The notes beneath the pieces were generated by a model. The model did not search any database and was not told the DNA's origin. It saw only the letters and a program-made list of their open reading frames with translations. A DNA stretch of 64,000 nt from Sorghum bicolor (taxonomy: Eukaryota; Streptophyta; Magnoliopsida; Poales; Poaceae). Within the stretch, counting starts at the first letter, position 1. Each line of letters opens with the position of its first letter. Location of the stretch: contig NC_012871.2 in assembly GCF_000003195.3 (NCBI RefSeq), forward strand, positions 58,209,802-58,273,801, read 5' to 3'. The position numbers were made by a program, and so were the translations under genes. Of this stretch, positions 47,033-58,033 are shown piece by piece.

Positions 47033-48147
47033 GCACTTCATTAAGTGCGTACGCGGAACTTCCAGGGCACCATTTGAGGTCTACACTGGACTTCGTCTCC
47101 ACACCGCCCGTCTCATCATACCCAGAGGACCTAACCTCGGGCGACGACGAGTGGGCTGACGCTGATTTCTCCGGGTGTGGCGACCCGGAGACTTTCATGC
47201 GCTTCTTGGAGGCCAGCAACTATTGTCTCGGCTACTCCGACTCTGACGACGGAAGCTACGATCCGTCACGAGAGTGCTTCAACTTAGAAGTCGGAGGCAC
47301 GCCGCATGACGCCCAGGGGGACGCAGGGCCCTCTAGACAAGAGGACGCAACTCCACCTCCCAATCCAACTCCCGGAACCAATCCCGGAGCCCGTGAGGTA
47401 GCATCTGCCCCCGCTGGGGGACACCGTCCTGACCTCGCACAGCTCGATGAGCTGGAGGCCAGGCTCGAAGAAGAGCGCACACGCCTCCGCCAACTCCGCG
47501 AGGCCCTGGTCCGAGAGCCATCAGGCCGCGGGGATGGGGGCGAGGCTAGACGCCGCGCCCGTGACGTCAACCGCCGTATCATCGAGGACCAAGGGGGTGA
47601 CGCCCCAGTCTTCAGCACGGCCAGCCAAAACGTGATAGCCGCTGCGCTCCTCCTCAGGGCGATGCCCGAACCATCGACCCCTGAGGGAAGAAGAGTGCGC
47701 CAGGGGTTACGTGGCCTCCTGGAGCAGGCTGTGGTGCAGAACGCAGAGAGTTCTGCCTCACAATCCCATAACACAAGACGTCGTGGGGACCGACCCCCCC
47801 GAACAAGGCACCAACGGTACAGGGTCCGCCGCTCGCTGACCCCCAAAGGGGCGACAAGGCCCCGTCGGTACACGAGCGCGTCGGAGCAGGCGCGGACGTG
47901 CGGGCCACCCTCGAGGCCAGGCGACGCGACAGGGACGAAGCCGAGTCCCGACGTTACCGACCCCGCCGAGGTGGGAGGTACGACCCCGATCACGATCGCA
48001 GCACGTCACCAGAGCCTCCGGGTCCCCGCGTCTTCAGCGAGGACATACGCAGGGCCAAGTTCCCGGCGCGATTCCGACAGCCCGCCAACCTCACCAAGTA
48101 CTCAGGGGAAACGAATCCTGAGCTCTGGCTGGCGAATTACCGCCTAG
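47029..48147 (+). pseudogene. gag: Gypsy gag middle region ORF (372 codons), frame-shifted from the gag core
   Basis: Acidic N-terminus (SGDDEWADADFSGCGD), then a probable coiled coil at about residues 137-165 (LDELEARLEEERTRLRQLRE), then arginine-rich sequence. From about 47898 the meaningful reading moves to another frame, where the conserved gag core begins. The end of this ORF is therefore out-of-frame translation. No other homology recognised. Confidence 0.6.
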
Positions 48148-49808
48148 CATGCCAGCTAGGCGGCGCGGATGACGACCTTCTCATCATCCGCAACCTCCCA
48201 CTCCACCTGGCCGATACGGCCAGGGCATGGCTCGAGCATCTCCTTGAGCGCATGATCCATGACTGGACTGACCTGGTCAGAATCTTCGTCGGGAACTTCC
48301 GGGGCACATACATGCGCCCTGGGAACTCCTGGGACCTCAGGAGCTACCGGCAGAAGCCTGACGAGTCCCTCCGAGACTTCATCAGGCGATTCTCCAAACA
48401 ATGCACCGAGCTCCCCAACATCACGGACTCCGACGTGATCGGAGCCTTTATTTCCGGTACCACCTGCAAGGAGTTGGTACACGAGCTCGGACGCAAGACC
48501 CCCACGAGCACTAGCCAGCTGCTCGACATCGCCACCAACTTCGCCTCAGGCGAAGAGGCAGTCGGCGCCATTTTCTCCGACGGCGCAGCCAAGGGGAAAC
48601 AGAAGGCCGAGGCCACCGAAGCCTCAGGATCACGCGACCCCAAGAAGAAGAAGAAGGGTCGCAAGGGGAAGCAGGGTCAGTCGGACGACCACCTAGTCGC
48701 CGCGGCTGATCGCAAGAACCCCAAGAGGGCTCCCGCTGGCCCCGGCCTCTTCGACGAAATGTTGAAGAAGCCGTGCCCCTATCACAGGGGGCCAACCAAA
48801 CACACCCTTGAGGAGTGCACCGTCCTCCGTCGGTACTATACCGACATCATCACCAAGGAGAGTGCCGAAGAGCCTCCCAAGGACGACGACCCCGAGGGGG
48901 AGGTTTTCCCCAAGATCAAGAACTGCCTTCTGATCTTTGGGGGACGCGCGGCTCGCCTCACTGCGAGTCAAAGGAAGCGCGAACTCCGAGAAGTCTGCGC
49001 AGTCAGCACAACCGCGCCCTCGTACCTCAAATGGTCTGAGAGCGCGATCACGTTCGACAGGCAGGATCACCCGGATCGGATTCCCAATCCAGGGAGCTAT
49101 CCGTTGATCGTCGACCCCGTCATCACCGAGACCCGTCTCACTAAGGTGCTGATGGATGGAGGCAGCGGCCTCAACATACTCTACGCCGAGACTCTGGCCC
49201 TCATGGGGATCAGCAAGTCCCGGCTGAGGAACGACACTGCGCCATTCCATGGAGTGGTGCCAGGACATCGTGCCCACCCCCTCGGACAGATCGATCTGCC
49301 CGTCTGCTTCGGGACCCCCGACAACTTCAGACGAGAGGTCCTCACTTTCGACGTGGTTGGGTTCCCAGGGACCTACCACGCCATTCTGGGACGACCATGC
49401 TACGCCAAGTTCATGGCCATCCCTAACTACACCTACCTCAAACTCAAGATGCCAGGGCCAAAGGGCATCATCACCGTCAGCACGACCAGTCAGCACGCCT
49501 ACCAGTGCGACGTCGAGTGCGTCGAGCAGGCCGAGGCTCTAGCAGAATCTCTGGCCATTCTTACCGGCCTCGGCGACTGCGACCAGGACGTCCCCGACCC
49601 CAAACGTCACGCCGAGAGCTTCGAACCGGCGGAGGAAACTAAGCTAGTCTTCCTCGACCCCAGAACCTCTGAGGGCAAGGCGTTGAGGATCAGCTTGTAC
49701 CCTCGGGCGTCCTCATGCGGTGCATCCCACGTCAAGAGGGGGTCAAGCTCCTACAGGACATTCACTCAGGGGCTTGTGGCCATCACGCCGCGCCTCGGAC
49801 GTTGGTAG
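47898..49808 (+). pseudogene. gag-pro: Gypsy gag core plus aspartic protease, broken before RT
   Basis: Residues about 55-190 fit the retrotransposon gag domain (PF03732-like; LANYRLACQLGGADD, TARAWLEHL, SLRDFIRRFSKQ). A lysine-rich stretch follows at about 250-260 (KKKKKGRKGKQG). The CCHC knuckle is reduced to CPYHRGPTKHTLEEC at about 293-307. A protease domain follows at about 390-540, with VLMDGGSGLNILYAETL in place of the usual DTGA active site and ILGRP near the flap end. From about residue 600 the reading is out of frame, because a deletion has joined protease to integrase. No reverse transcriptase follows. Confidence 0.85.
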
Positions 49809-50809
49809 GAAATGCCTTCCGACAAGGTTTCTACTGGCCCACCGCCGTAGCCGACGCCACAGAGATCGTCAGGGCCTGTAAGGGATGTCAATTTTATGCC
49901 CGGCAGATACATCTACCCGCTCAGGCCCTGCAAACGATCCCCATCACCTGGCCTTTCGCTGTCTGGGGCCTCGACCTGGTCGGGCCTCTGCAGAAAGCGC
50001 CCGGGGGCTTCACACACTTACTTGTCGCCCTCGACAAGTTCTCCAAGTGGATCGAAGTCCGACCCATTACAAGGATCAAGGCTGAGCAAGCAGTGTTGTT
50101 TTTCACGGACATCATCCATCGATTTGGGGTGCCGAACTCCATAATCACCGACAACGGCACACAGTTCACCGGGCGAAAGTTCTTGCAGTTCTGCGACAGA
50201 CACCACATACGTGTGGACTGGGCGGCAGTGGCTCACCCCAAGACCAACGGTCAAGTGTAGCGTGCCAATGGCATGCTCCTCCAGGGTTTGAAGCCCAGGA
50301 TTTTCAACCGACTGAACAAGTTTGGAAAAAGGTGGCTCAAAGAGCTACCAGCCGTCGTCTGGAGTCTGAGAACCTCCCGAAGCCGAGCCACAGGCTTCAC
50401 CCCGTTCTTCATGGTCTACGGGTCGGAAGCTGTCCTCCCTACTGATCTGGAGTACGGGTCCCCGAGGGTACAAGCCTACGATGAAAATAACGGCAAAACA
50501 TTCCAAGAAGACGCGCTGGACCAGCTGGATGAAGCCAGGGATGTAGCCCTCCTACACTCTGCCAAATACCAGCAGGCCCTCCGCCGATACCACGCACGAT
50601 GAATCCGAGGCCGAGCCTTTCAAGTCGGCGACTTGGTGCTGAGGCTCAGACAAAGCAACAAGGGTCGTCACAAGCTCACACCCCCCTGGGAAGGACCTTT
50701 CGTCATCGCCGAGGTTCTCCGACCCGGCACTTACAAGCTCGCCAATGAAGCAGGGGAGGTCTTCAGAAACGCATGGAACATAGAACAGCTACGTCGCTTT
50801 TACCCCTAG
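49715..50809 (+). pseudogene. int: Gypsy integrase with two in-frame stops
   Basis: Starts in the HHCC zinc-binding region (H..GACGHHA, ACKGCQFYA). The catalytic core follows, with first Asp in WGLDLVGPL, second in IITDNGTQFTG, then AHPKTNGQV; a stop (50258-50260) falls exactly where the third catalytic residue of the D,D-35-E triad is expected. The frame continues through ANGMLLQGLKPRIF, the GFTPFFMVYGSEAVLP block and a second stop at 50600-50602. It ends with GDLVLRL and GPFVIAEVLRPGTYKL, a C-terminal SH3-like part without chromodomain. Not functional as it stands. Confidence 0.9.
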
Positions 50810-51387
50810 AACTTTTGTAAAAATTTTCGTTTGTTCATCATCATGGAGGAATAAATGAAAATTTAAGTTATATGGCCCTTTTTTGTCAGGGAGCCTCGGA
50901 CCTGCCCAGCAGAGTCCCAGCCTCCCTCGGGGGCTACTTAGGGGGGAACCCCCCGTGTCAGCTCTAAACCTTTTTCCTTTTTTCGCGCAAGTTAAAAGAA
51001 CTCCGACCCATGGTCCTTTCCCCCTTTTCTCTTAGAAAGTTTTAGGGAAACCGGAAACTCACCCCGCAAATCTTAAGGCATGAGCACTAGGAAAGGTCAG
51101 CGCTCACGAGCAAGGGACCGCTCCTACTCACCTTAGATCCGCGGGACGGATTCGGACCTCTAAAAAACCACTAAGGGAAAAAGGAAGAGGACTTCGGCTT
51201 GGGGTTTCTGGTTACCGCAAGGAACTTACCCGACCTCGCGCTGCCGAGGTCGGATCGGCATAAGGAAAAAGAAAACAGCTTAAAGAGCCATTAAACAAAT
51301 ATCTGCATTCAACATTAAACATTGTATATATATGTTACACGGCCCACCGGCCTCAACACCCACAAAAAGAAAAATAAACTAAGAATC
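50810..51387 (+). other. Retrotransposon spacer between integrase and the antisense gene
   Basis: No open frame of note. A-rich sequence with AATAAATGAAAATTT follows the integrase stop. It also forms the 3' flank (terminator region) of the antisense gene. Confidence 0.6.
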
Positions 51388-54300
51388 CTACTGCCCTGTC
51401 TGCCCAGGTCCTTGAGCCCCGAGGGGGGGAAGCTCCACCTCGTCGTCGAAGAAGGTGGCCAAGGCATCTCCGGGGGCAGCCACGGCGTCCTCAAGCCTCT
51501 GCACCTCCTCCTGGGCCTCAGTCTCATCATCCGGGAGAACGTAGCCCTCACAGACTGCCGGCAAATCAATGCCGGCTTAGTGAGAGCTCACCACCGCCAG
51601 GGCTTTCTTCACCCCGGCGTGGAGTGCCTCCCTCATCCTCTCCCCGGCCTGGGAGTAAAGGGCTTCGACCCGACTGCGCAACGACGACCCCGACGCCGAT
51701 ACCCCGAGCCCCTCACACGCCGAGGTAACCACGGCTTCAAGAGCCGAGCGGTCTGAAGCCTCGGCGTCAAGGGACCTTTGTAGGGCCTCGGCAGCAGAGG
51801 ACGTCTCGACCACCTTCCTCTCCAATTCTGGTTGAAAAACAGAGTAAGAAGCAAAAAGTCAAGAAAAGCCAACTCAAAAAGTATAAAGGAGTCCGGGGTA
51901 AAGGGTGCAAGTCTTACCCTCGGCACGCCTCTCGTGCTCCGCCGAGCTCTGATGCCAGCGGGCCACCTCGCTCAGAGCCGCGGACAGGTCGGTCTGGGAT
52001 TGGTTCAAGGCAAGGTCTTTCTCGGCGAGCAAAACTTCAAGCCGAGCGACCTCACCCTTGTACCCCTCAGCCGCCGCCTTCTGCGCCTCAGACTCTTGGG
52101 TGAGGACCCCAATCCTCTCCTCTAGGGGGGCGACCTTATCCCGGGCCTCCCGAGCCTCGGTGGCCAGTGTCGAGCACTTCTGCCGAAGCTCGGCAGAAAT
52201 CTCGCACTCCTTCGCGAGCTCTCCCTCTGCCGCCTCCCTGGCAGCCCTCTCGTTCTCGAAGGACGCCCTAGCATCCCTTTCCCGACGGAGAAATACTGAC
52301 TTCTCCAGGGAGGTGGCCTTGAGCGCCTATAAGATCGAAAGTCACACGGGGAGTAAATATCGCAAAGCAAGGACAAAATTACTTCACAACACGGGTGAAA
52401 ATCTTACCTGAGCCAGATTGAACATGTCACGGCCCACGAGCTGAGAAGCTCGGTTAAGGGCCTCGACACCAGCGCGCCCACACGCGTCCAGACCCTGCCA
52501 GAGGTAATTCTCTGACGGGTCATCCAGAACGAATCTGGCTCCCCCCTCGGCATCGTCAAGGTTGGGCCAGATTACGGGGCTCTTGCCCCATCCGGCACCT
52601 TTCTCCCCTCCCGCCGCGGGGGCCTCGGGCGCCGCGCTGGACACCACGATGGCTCGGCCTCCCTCGGTATGCGCAGGTCGGCCCGCGCCCCCCAGATCAG
52701 CATCTCCCGAAGGAGGCGCAGCCTCGGGGGCAAGGGCCGTCCTCTCCGGTCCTTGGGGCTTCGGCGCCCCCGTGTCTTGCCCCTGGTGACGCCCTGCCTC
52801 CTCGTAGCCCGGAGGTGGCGGCGACACGGGCCTAGCCGACCCGGGGGTTGACTGAGCCCCCCTCTTCACAGCTTTCAGGGGGGCCAGCGCCACCGAAGGC
52901 GCCTTTTGCTTACGGATGGAGGGACAATATCAAGTTAGAAGAAAGAGAAAAACAAAAAATCAGCAGAAGGATCAGGAATCCTATCTCTACCTCGCCCGAG
53001 GAGCAGACTTCTTATGGGAGCTCGGCGCTCCTTGGGGGTCTCCCGCGGTGCCAGGGGCCGTCGGTTGGACCCCTGCCTCGCCTGCCGACGGCGCAGGAGG
53101 CGCCATGATGGCCTCGGCCTGCGACACCTCCACGGGGGCACTGGCTCCCGCCCCGGACGTTGGGGAGGGCTCGGCCCGACCCTCCGGCACTACTGGGTGA
53201 GGGGGCTCCTCGAGCTCTACCCCCGACGCCTTCTCCCCCTCTTGGGGGCTCACGGGGGCTGGATCCTCGCGTGGGGCACTGTCCTCGTCTTCCACAACGA
53301 TGTGGGGGACGGGCTGCCCGCCCTCCGGTGCCTGGGTCCCCTCGGGGGCCTCCGACCCACCTCGGGCCATTGACCCCTCTGGGGCCTCGATCTCCCCGGC
53401 AGCAGGGACTGTGTCGTCCTCCTCCATCAGCTCATCGAGCCAGTCGACGTCGCCGCCCCCGCCCTCTATCTCCGAGACCGAAGTCTCGGGAGACGGAGGC
53501 GGGGCGACCCTCGCCTTCTCGGCTTCACGATGACTTTTGGCGGAGATCTCCCGCCGCTCCGCTTTTCGCGCTGCTTTGGCCTTCTTGTCCTACTTGGCCT
53601 TCTTCTGCTCCTCGTTCCGGGCCCGATTCTTGGCCCGGATTTCCTTGTCCTCTGGGACAGGGGGTGGGGAATCCTTGACAACCCCCATCCTCTGCGAACG
53701 ATCAGGAGTCAAGGAAAAGGCAAGAAGAAAACGAGAAGAAGGCGCAAAAAATCCATACTTACCAGGGAAATGTAACCCTTTTCAGGGCGCATCGGCACTA
53801 CCCGGGAATTTTTCATCTCCGGGTGCGTCGTCTTCTCGACCCGGGCGGTGATGTCCGAGGCCGATATCGGCTCAGCCAACATCCTCGTCCCTGCCCAGGG
53901 GACCCCCCGGGTCATCTCGAACATGGGCACTCGCCGCTGCGCCAACGGAAGCAAACTCCTCTTGTGGAAGGCGATTGCCACCGTCGCCGCGGTGACTTCG
54001 GCATCTCGCAACTTCTGAAGCCCCGCGAGAAGCGGGGCGAGCTTCTTCTGCTCCTCGGACGGAGCGCCCCACGCCCACTTCATGGGAGCCTCCGTCACCA
54101 TCTTCCCGGTATACTTTGGCAGCAAACCGCCGTCATTCCAGAGGTAGAACCACCCGCTCTGCCACCCCCAGTTCGACGACGCCATCGAACTCCAGATATA
54201 CAATCCGGACCGCTGCTCACGAAGCTGCAGCGTGCAGCCACCGGCCCGCAGAGGGATCTTCTCCTTCCCTATGTAGCGGGCCGACATGTCCGCCTTGAAG

Positions 54301-54653
54301 AGGTGAAGCCAGAGGTTCCAGTTGACCGGAACCCCCAGGAACCCCTCACAAACCGTGGTGAAGACGGTGGCCTGCATCACCGAGTTTGGGTTCAGGTTGT
54401 GTAACTCCACCTCGTAGTGGTGGAGGATGGCCCTGATCAGGCGGCCGGCCGGAACCCCGAACCCCCGGTCTAAGAACGACAGGAAGCACACCACATAGCC
54501 CGGCGGCGGGTTTGGCTCCCTGTCGTTCGCCGAGGGAACGATCCATTCCGGGAAACCGACGTCCTTGAGAGGGCGGAGAATCCCGGCCTTCACGCGCGCC
54601 TCCAGCGCGGACTTGGTCACATTGCTGGGCGGCCACGCCTCGATGCTGGCCAT
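51388..54653 (-). pseudogene. Antisense additional gene (aORF) of the Gypsy element: PF04195-like domain plus coiled coil, 5 exons
   Basis: Predicted exons on the minus strand: 54653-53763, 53691-52991, 52902-52408, 52326-51918, 51827-51388, each with GT/AG borders. Exon 1 (297 codons) starts MASIEAWPPSN and contains the hallmarks of the 'putative gypsy-type transposon' domain (PF04195): YVVCFLSFLDRGFGVPAGR, ELHNLNPNSV, CEGFLGVPVNWNLWLHLF. Exon 2 is basic then acidic/proline-rich. Exon 4 is almost wholly a coiled coil (A..EAREARDKVAPLEERIG). In-frame stops occur in exon 2 (TAG, 53592-53590) and exon 5 (TAA, 51579-51577), and my exon 2/3 junction is out of phase, so this copy is broken or spliced differently. 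Function in the family is unknown; retained antisense position suggests a role in the element's life cycle. Confidence 0.82.
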
Positions 54654-54778
54654 GGCTCCGAGAGGAAGAGGAGAGTCTGCGCGGTGGAGGTGGAAGACAT
54701 GGCGGCAGATGAAGGGGCAGGAGGCAGAGGTTTTGTGGCGCAGGAGCGAGAGGAAAGAAACCAGACCCACAGCGGCCG

Positions 54779-54786
54779 CTTTTATA
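54779..54786 (-). promoter_or_regulatory. TATA box for the antisense gene
   Basis: On the minus strand TATAAAAG lies about 130 bp upstream of the MASIEAW start, in GC-rich sequence, giving room for a 90-100 nt leader. An (AG)n run (54832-54849) lies just upstream. Confidence 0.65.
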
Positions 54787-54863
54787 GAAGGAGGCGAGCC
54801 ACGACCACGCCCCTGCGAGGAAGGCCAGGCGAGAGAGAGAGAGAGAGAGCAACCGTCGCCCAC

Positions 54864-55994
54864 TCAGGTGAAAAAACTCGAAAGCGCCAACTCCCTCCGA
54901 TTCCCGCGCCCACCGCACGCACGCATTAATTTCGCAGGCGAAACGTCCCATCCAGCCGGGGCGAGACGGCACGGCCGTTTCGAGTCCCCACGCGCCGCGC
55001 CTCAAAAGGAGCGCCCTGAAAAGTTATATCAGGACGGTTCCTTCCAGGGGACGCGGCGCCCGACCGCCCGCGGACCAAGTGTCACAGGGAGGTCACCGTC
55101 AGGCGCAGTTTTCCGTCTCGCCCGACCCCATCAAGACCCCGAGCTGAAGTTGCAAAGTGGTCTCCTGTCGGGCGCAGATTCCGTCTCGCCCGACCCTCAA
55201 CACTACAGAACGAGTCTAAAAAAAGCCTTTCGAGGCCCAAAATCCCCAGGCCATGGCCACCTACGTTCCAGAGGTTGCGAGACTGACCTGCGAAACAGGT
55301 TCGAACAGTCGCCTCAGGATGACTGAGCGAGGGATGACTGGAGATGAGCACGATAGAGGCCAAGGTCCGAGCCCAACAGGGAGTCGGCGCATCTTTGCAA
55401 GTCATATCCGAGACCCATGCGGGTGTCACGTGAGTGGGATCCCATCGAGGGAGGCATCGAGCCCTCGGAACCTAACGAACGGTTCCGACACCCACCGTGA
55501 CTGCCCTCGGGTACTTTTTGAGATGTGCCCATAAGGCCACTAGCCGACCCCTATCGAACGGGGCTCGGGCATCCACTCGGATCTACCCGCCTGTAGCTCC
55601 CGGGAAGCGTCGTCACTCGCCCAACGAGGGTAGTACGGCACGACCCACCCCTCCTCCGAGCGAAAGGAAGAATGAGGGACGTAATTACAAGACGAGAAAG
55701 AACCTGATCGACCCTCGCGGGGAAAGGGCTCGGGGGCTTCCTCGCACCATGGGAACAGGCACTACGTGTAAAGAACACGCAACCTATCCCTTAAAACACT
55801 CCAGACTAAAGATGTCAAGGGGTGAAAGCCTTTGAAGGAATAACACCATTCCTCCAAAAGGCTCGAGGGCTACACCCGGCGGGTGCGCTCGCGCGCACCC
55901 CCCGGAGAAGAGTAAAAGGCTCCGAGTCGACTACAGCTCGTGGGGAAAGAACCTCTAAAGAGGTGACCTCACCCCTTCAGAGGCTCGGGGCTAC
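54864..55994 (+). other. Non-coding 3' region of the Gypsy element, degenerate LTR-like repeats and polypurine tract
   Basis: Two decayed units related to the LTR 38-mer (GGCGCAGATTCCGTCTCGCC type) lie at about 55097-55195. The last bases, AGAGGCTCGGGGCTAC, precede the 3' LTR and take the polypurine-tract position, though purine content is imperfect. Similar 'aaaggctcgagggctac' text occurs earlier at about 55857, a possible second tract. Confidence 0.55.
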
Positions 55995-57231
55995 TGTTGG
56001 GTACCATAATAAGGGATACCCAACTCAGAGCAATGAAAAAACGCAAAGAAACGTACTAACCACAATCATCAGGGCCTCGGACGCAAGTTCCGACTCGCCC
56101 GACCCCTCAGGGCATCGGACGCAAGTTCCGACTCGCCCGACCCATCAGGGCCTCGGACGCAAGTTCCGACTCGCCCGACCCCTCAGGGCATCGGACGCAA
56201 GTTCCGACTCGCCCGACCCCTCAGGGCCTCAGACGCAAGTTCCGACTCGCCCGGCCCCTCAGGGCATCGGACGCAAGTTCCGACTCGCCCGACCCCTCAG
56301 GGCCTCGGACGCAAGTTCCGACTCGCCCGGCCCCTCAGGGCATCGGACGCAAGTTCTGACTCGCTCGACCCCTCAGGGCCTCGGACACGAGTTCCGACTT
56401 GCCCGGCCCCTCAGGGCCTCGGACGCAGTTTCCGACTCGCCCGACCCCGTCCAGGCTCGGGCGCCGGACCCCACTCCGCCTGGGCAGCAAGACTTCCACC
56501 GCACGGCACCCGTACCCACGACATGACAGACGCGACGGCTTCCATACCGCGGCAGGGCAAGGCGATAACTATTCCAACCACCCTGGTCACTGTGGCCTTA
56601 CCTCTGTCACTGTACATCCTTACCTCTTTCGCTGTAGCGTACTGATGCACAGTAAAAAGGGAATGGGAGAGGTAAAATCAGAACCACTGTTTGGGGTCTT
56701 TTCCCACTAGTGACGGGATGTGCAGCAGTGCTGGCGATCCGACCCCCGCGACCCCTACAGGGCTCGGTAACCCTCTACAGGAACAGCCATGCCGTCAACC
56801 ATCCCTCAAGGACGAGATGGACCAGCCTCAACAGGGTCGGGACTGTGGTTTCACCATTCAATAAAAGACATCTACTCATGTAAATACCTGGCCTTCCCTT
56901 GAGGCTATAAAAGGGGAGCCGGGGTTCACAACTAAGGGGAAGTTCAGAAGGTTCACACACGCAACATTCTTTCACAGAGCAGCAGCCCGCACTCTGTCCA
57001 CACCAAGCCGAGACCTGGGACTTAGCCCTCTCTCGCAACCAGCTTGTACTCCCTACTGCAAGCACCTTTGGGTGCAAGGTTATACAGAATCCACAGCCAC
57101 ACTGGACGTAGGGCGTTCTTGGCCCGAACCAGTATAAACCCTCTGTGTCTCACTTGCATCACCATCCAAGCTTGGTCAGTCACGCAGACTTATACTTGTT
57201 AGTGCCTAGACCGCGAGTCTAGACGCCGACA
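55995..57231 (+). repeat. 3' LTR of the Gypsy element (1237 bp)
   Basis: TGTTGGGTACC...GACGCCGACA. Differs from the 5' LTR by a few substitutions (for example near 56504, 56646, 56682, 57049 and 57125) and by two extra 38-bp units. Confidence 0.96.
56070..56449 (+). repeat. 38-bp tandem repeats in 3' LTR, 10 units
   Basis: Same unit and alternation as in the 5' LTR. The diverged final unit is shared, so the extra pair was gained or lost inside the array. Confidence 0.96.
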
Positions 57232-57343
57232 AGTTTCATCAGATGAGAGAGAAGTTTCATCCCCATGAAACTCATATGGCTCGGTTACCTAGTTTATAAT
57301 CTTGGTAAGTGTGCCATGAAACTATGCATTGACACTGACCTAA

Positions 57344-58029
57344 GAGCACTCACAATGCAAGACTCTATCACAGAGTCCAAGACACTTAATTACGTATTAT
57401 TTATGGTATTTTGCTGATGTGGCAGTATATTTATTGAAGAAAGAGGTAGAAAAAATAAGACTCTAAATCTTATTTAGACTCCAAGTCCACATTGTTCGAG
57501 GTAATAAATAACTTTAGACTCTATGATAGAGTCTGCATTGTGAGTGCCCTCATAATACAGACTCTATCGTAGAGTCTAAAGTTATTTATTATCTCGATAA
57601 ATGTGAACTTAGAGTCTAAATAAGACTTGGGGTCTTACTCCCTCCGTCCATTAGTCTCCTTCGTTTAAGCCTTGTGCACAGAGACCAAGGAGCATGAATG
57701 ACTCACGTCTTTTCAATAAATCATTGTGGTCCAATTAATCTAATTAATATGCATGCCTGCATGCAACCAAGGAGTAGCCAAGATGGTCCAAGTCTTGCAT
57801 AGAGACGTGTGCATACATCCAAGGAATAGCCATAATTACAGCCGATCACCTCAAGATGACGGAGATAATTGGAAGAAAATTTTTTCTTAAATGATTGAGA
57901 TAAATGGACGGAGGGAGTATTTTTTTACCTCTTTCTTCAATAAATATGCTGCCACGTCAGCAAAATACCATAAATAATATATAATTAATTGTCTTGATTT
58001 TTGTGATAGAGTCTTGCATTGTGAGTGCC
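57344..58029. mobile_element. Two joined Tourist-like MITEs (GAGCACTCACAATGC family), outer TSD TAA
   Basis: First copy 57344-57547 runs from GAGCACTCACAATGCAAGAC to TCTGCATTGTGAGTGCC. The second starts directly after (CTCATAATACAGACTCTA) and ends TCTTGCATTGTGAGTGCC at 58029. TAA flanks the pair (57341-57343 and 58031-58033) but not the junction. A Stowaway interrupts the second copy. Confidence 0.8.
57638..57917. mobile_element. Stowaway MITE nested in a Tourist-like MITE, TSD TA
   Basis: CTCCCTCCGTCCATTAGTCT and AGATAAATGGACGGAGGGAG are inverted ends with TA on both sides (57636-57637 and 57918-57919). 280 bp. Confidence 0.92.
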
Positions 58030-58033
58030 TTAA

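Larger units (their letters stand above)
45268..57231 (+). mobile_element. Gypsy (Ty3, Tat-type) LTR retrotransposon lacking RT and RNase H, with antisense gene
   Basis: About 12 kb, flanked by AGTTT at 45263-45267 and 57232-57236. Order: 5' LTR, primer site, gag-like frames, aspartic protease, (gap), integrase, then a long 3' region holding a five-exon antisense gene, then 3' LTR. Protease-before-integrase order and the antisense extra ORF fit the Tat lineage of plant Ty3/Gypsy elements. The protease frame ends near 49700 and the next recognisable residues are already the integrase HHCC region in another frame, so RT (YxDD) and RNase H are deleted. The LTRs show about five substitutions in the ~780 bp after their repeats, so insertion is recent and must have used proteins in trans. 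Confidence 0.95.

Noticed and set aside
47256..47993. 245-codon minus-strand open frame
   Set aside because: Antisense shadow of the GC-rich gag region; no domain, no promoter.
48693..49496. 267-codon minus-strand open frame
   Set aside because: Antisense shadow of gag-protease, whose sense reading has clear conserved motifs.
54565..55326. 253-codon plus-strand open frame
   Set aside because: Overlaps the promoter and first exon of the antisense gene; low-complexity arginine-rich translation without homology that I can see.
55822..56526. 234-codon plus-strand open frame with a repeated ASDASSDSPDP-type peptide
   Set aside because: It is translation of the LTR 38-mer array and its upstream flank; the periodicity comes from the DNA repeat.
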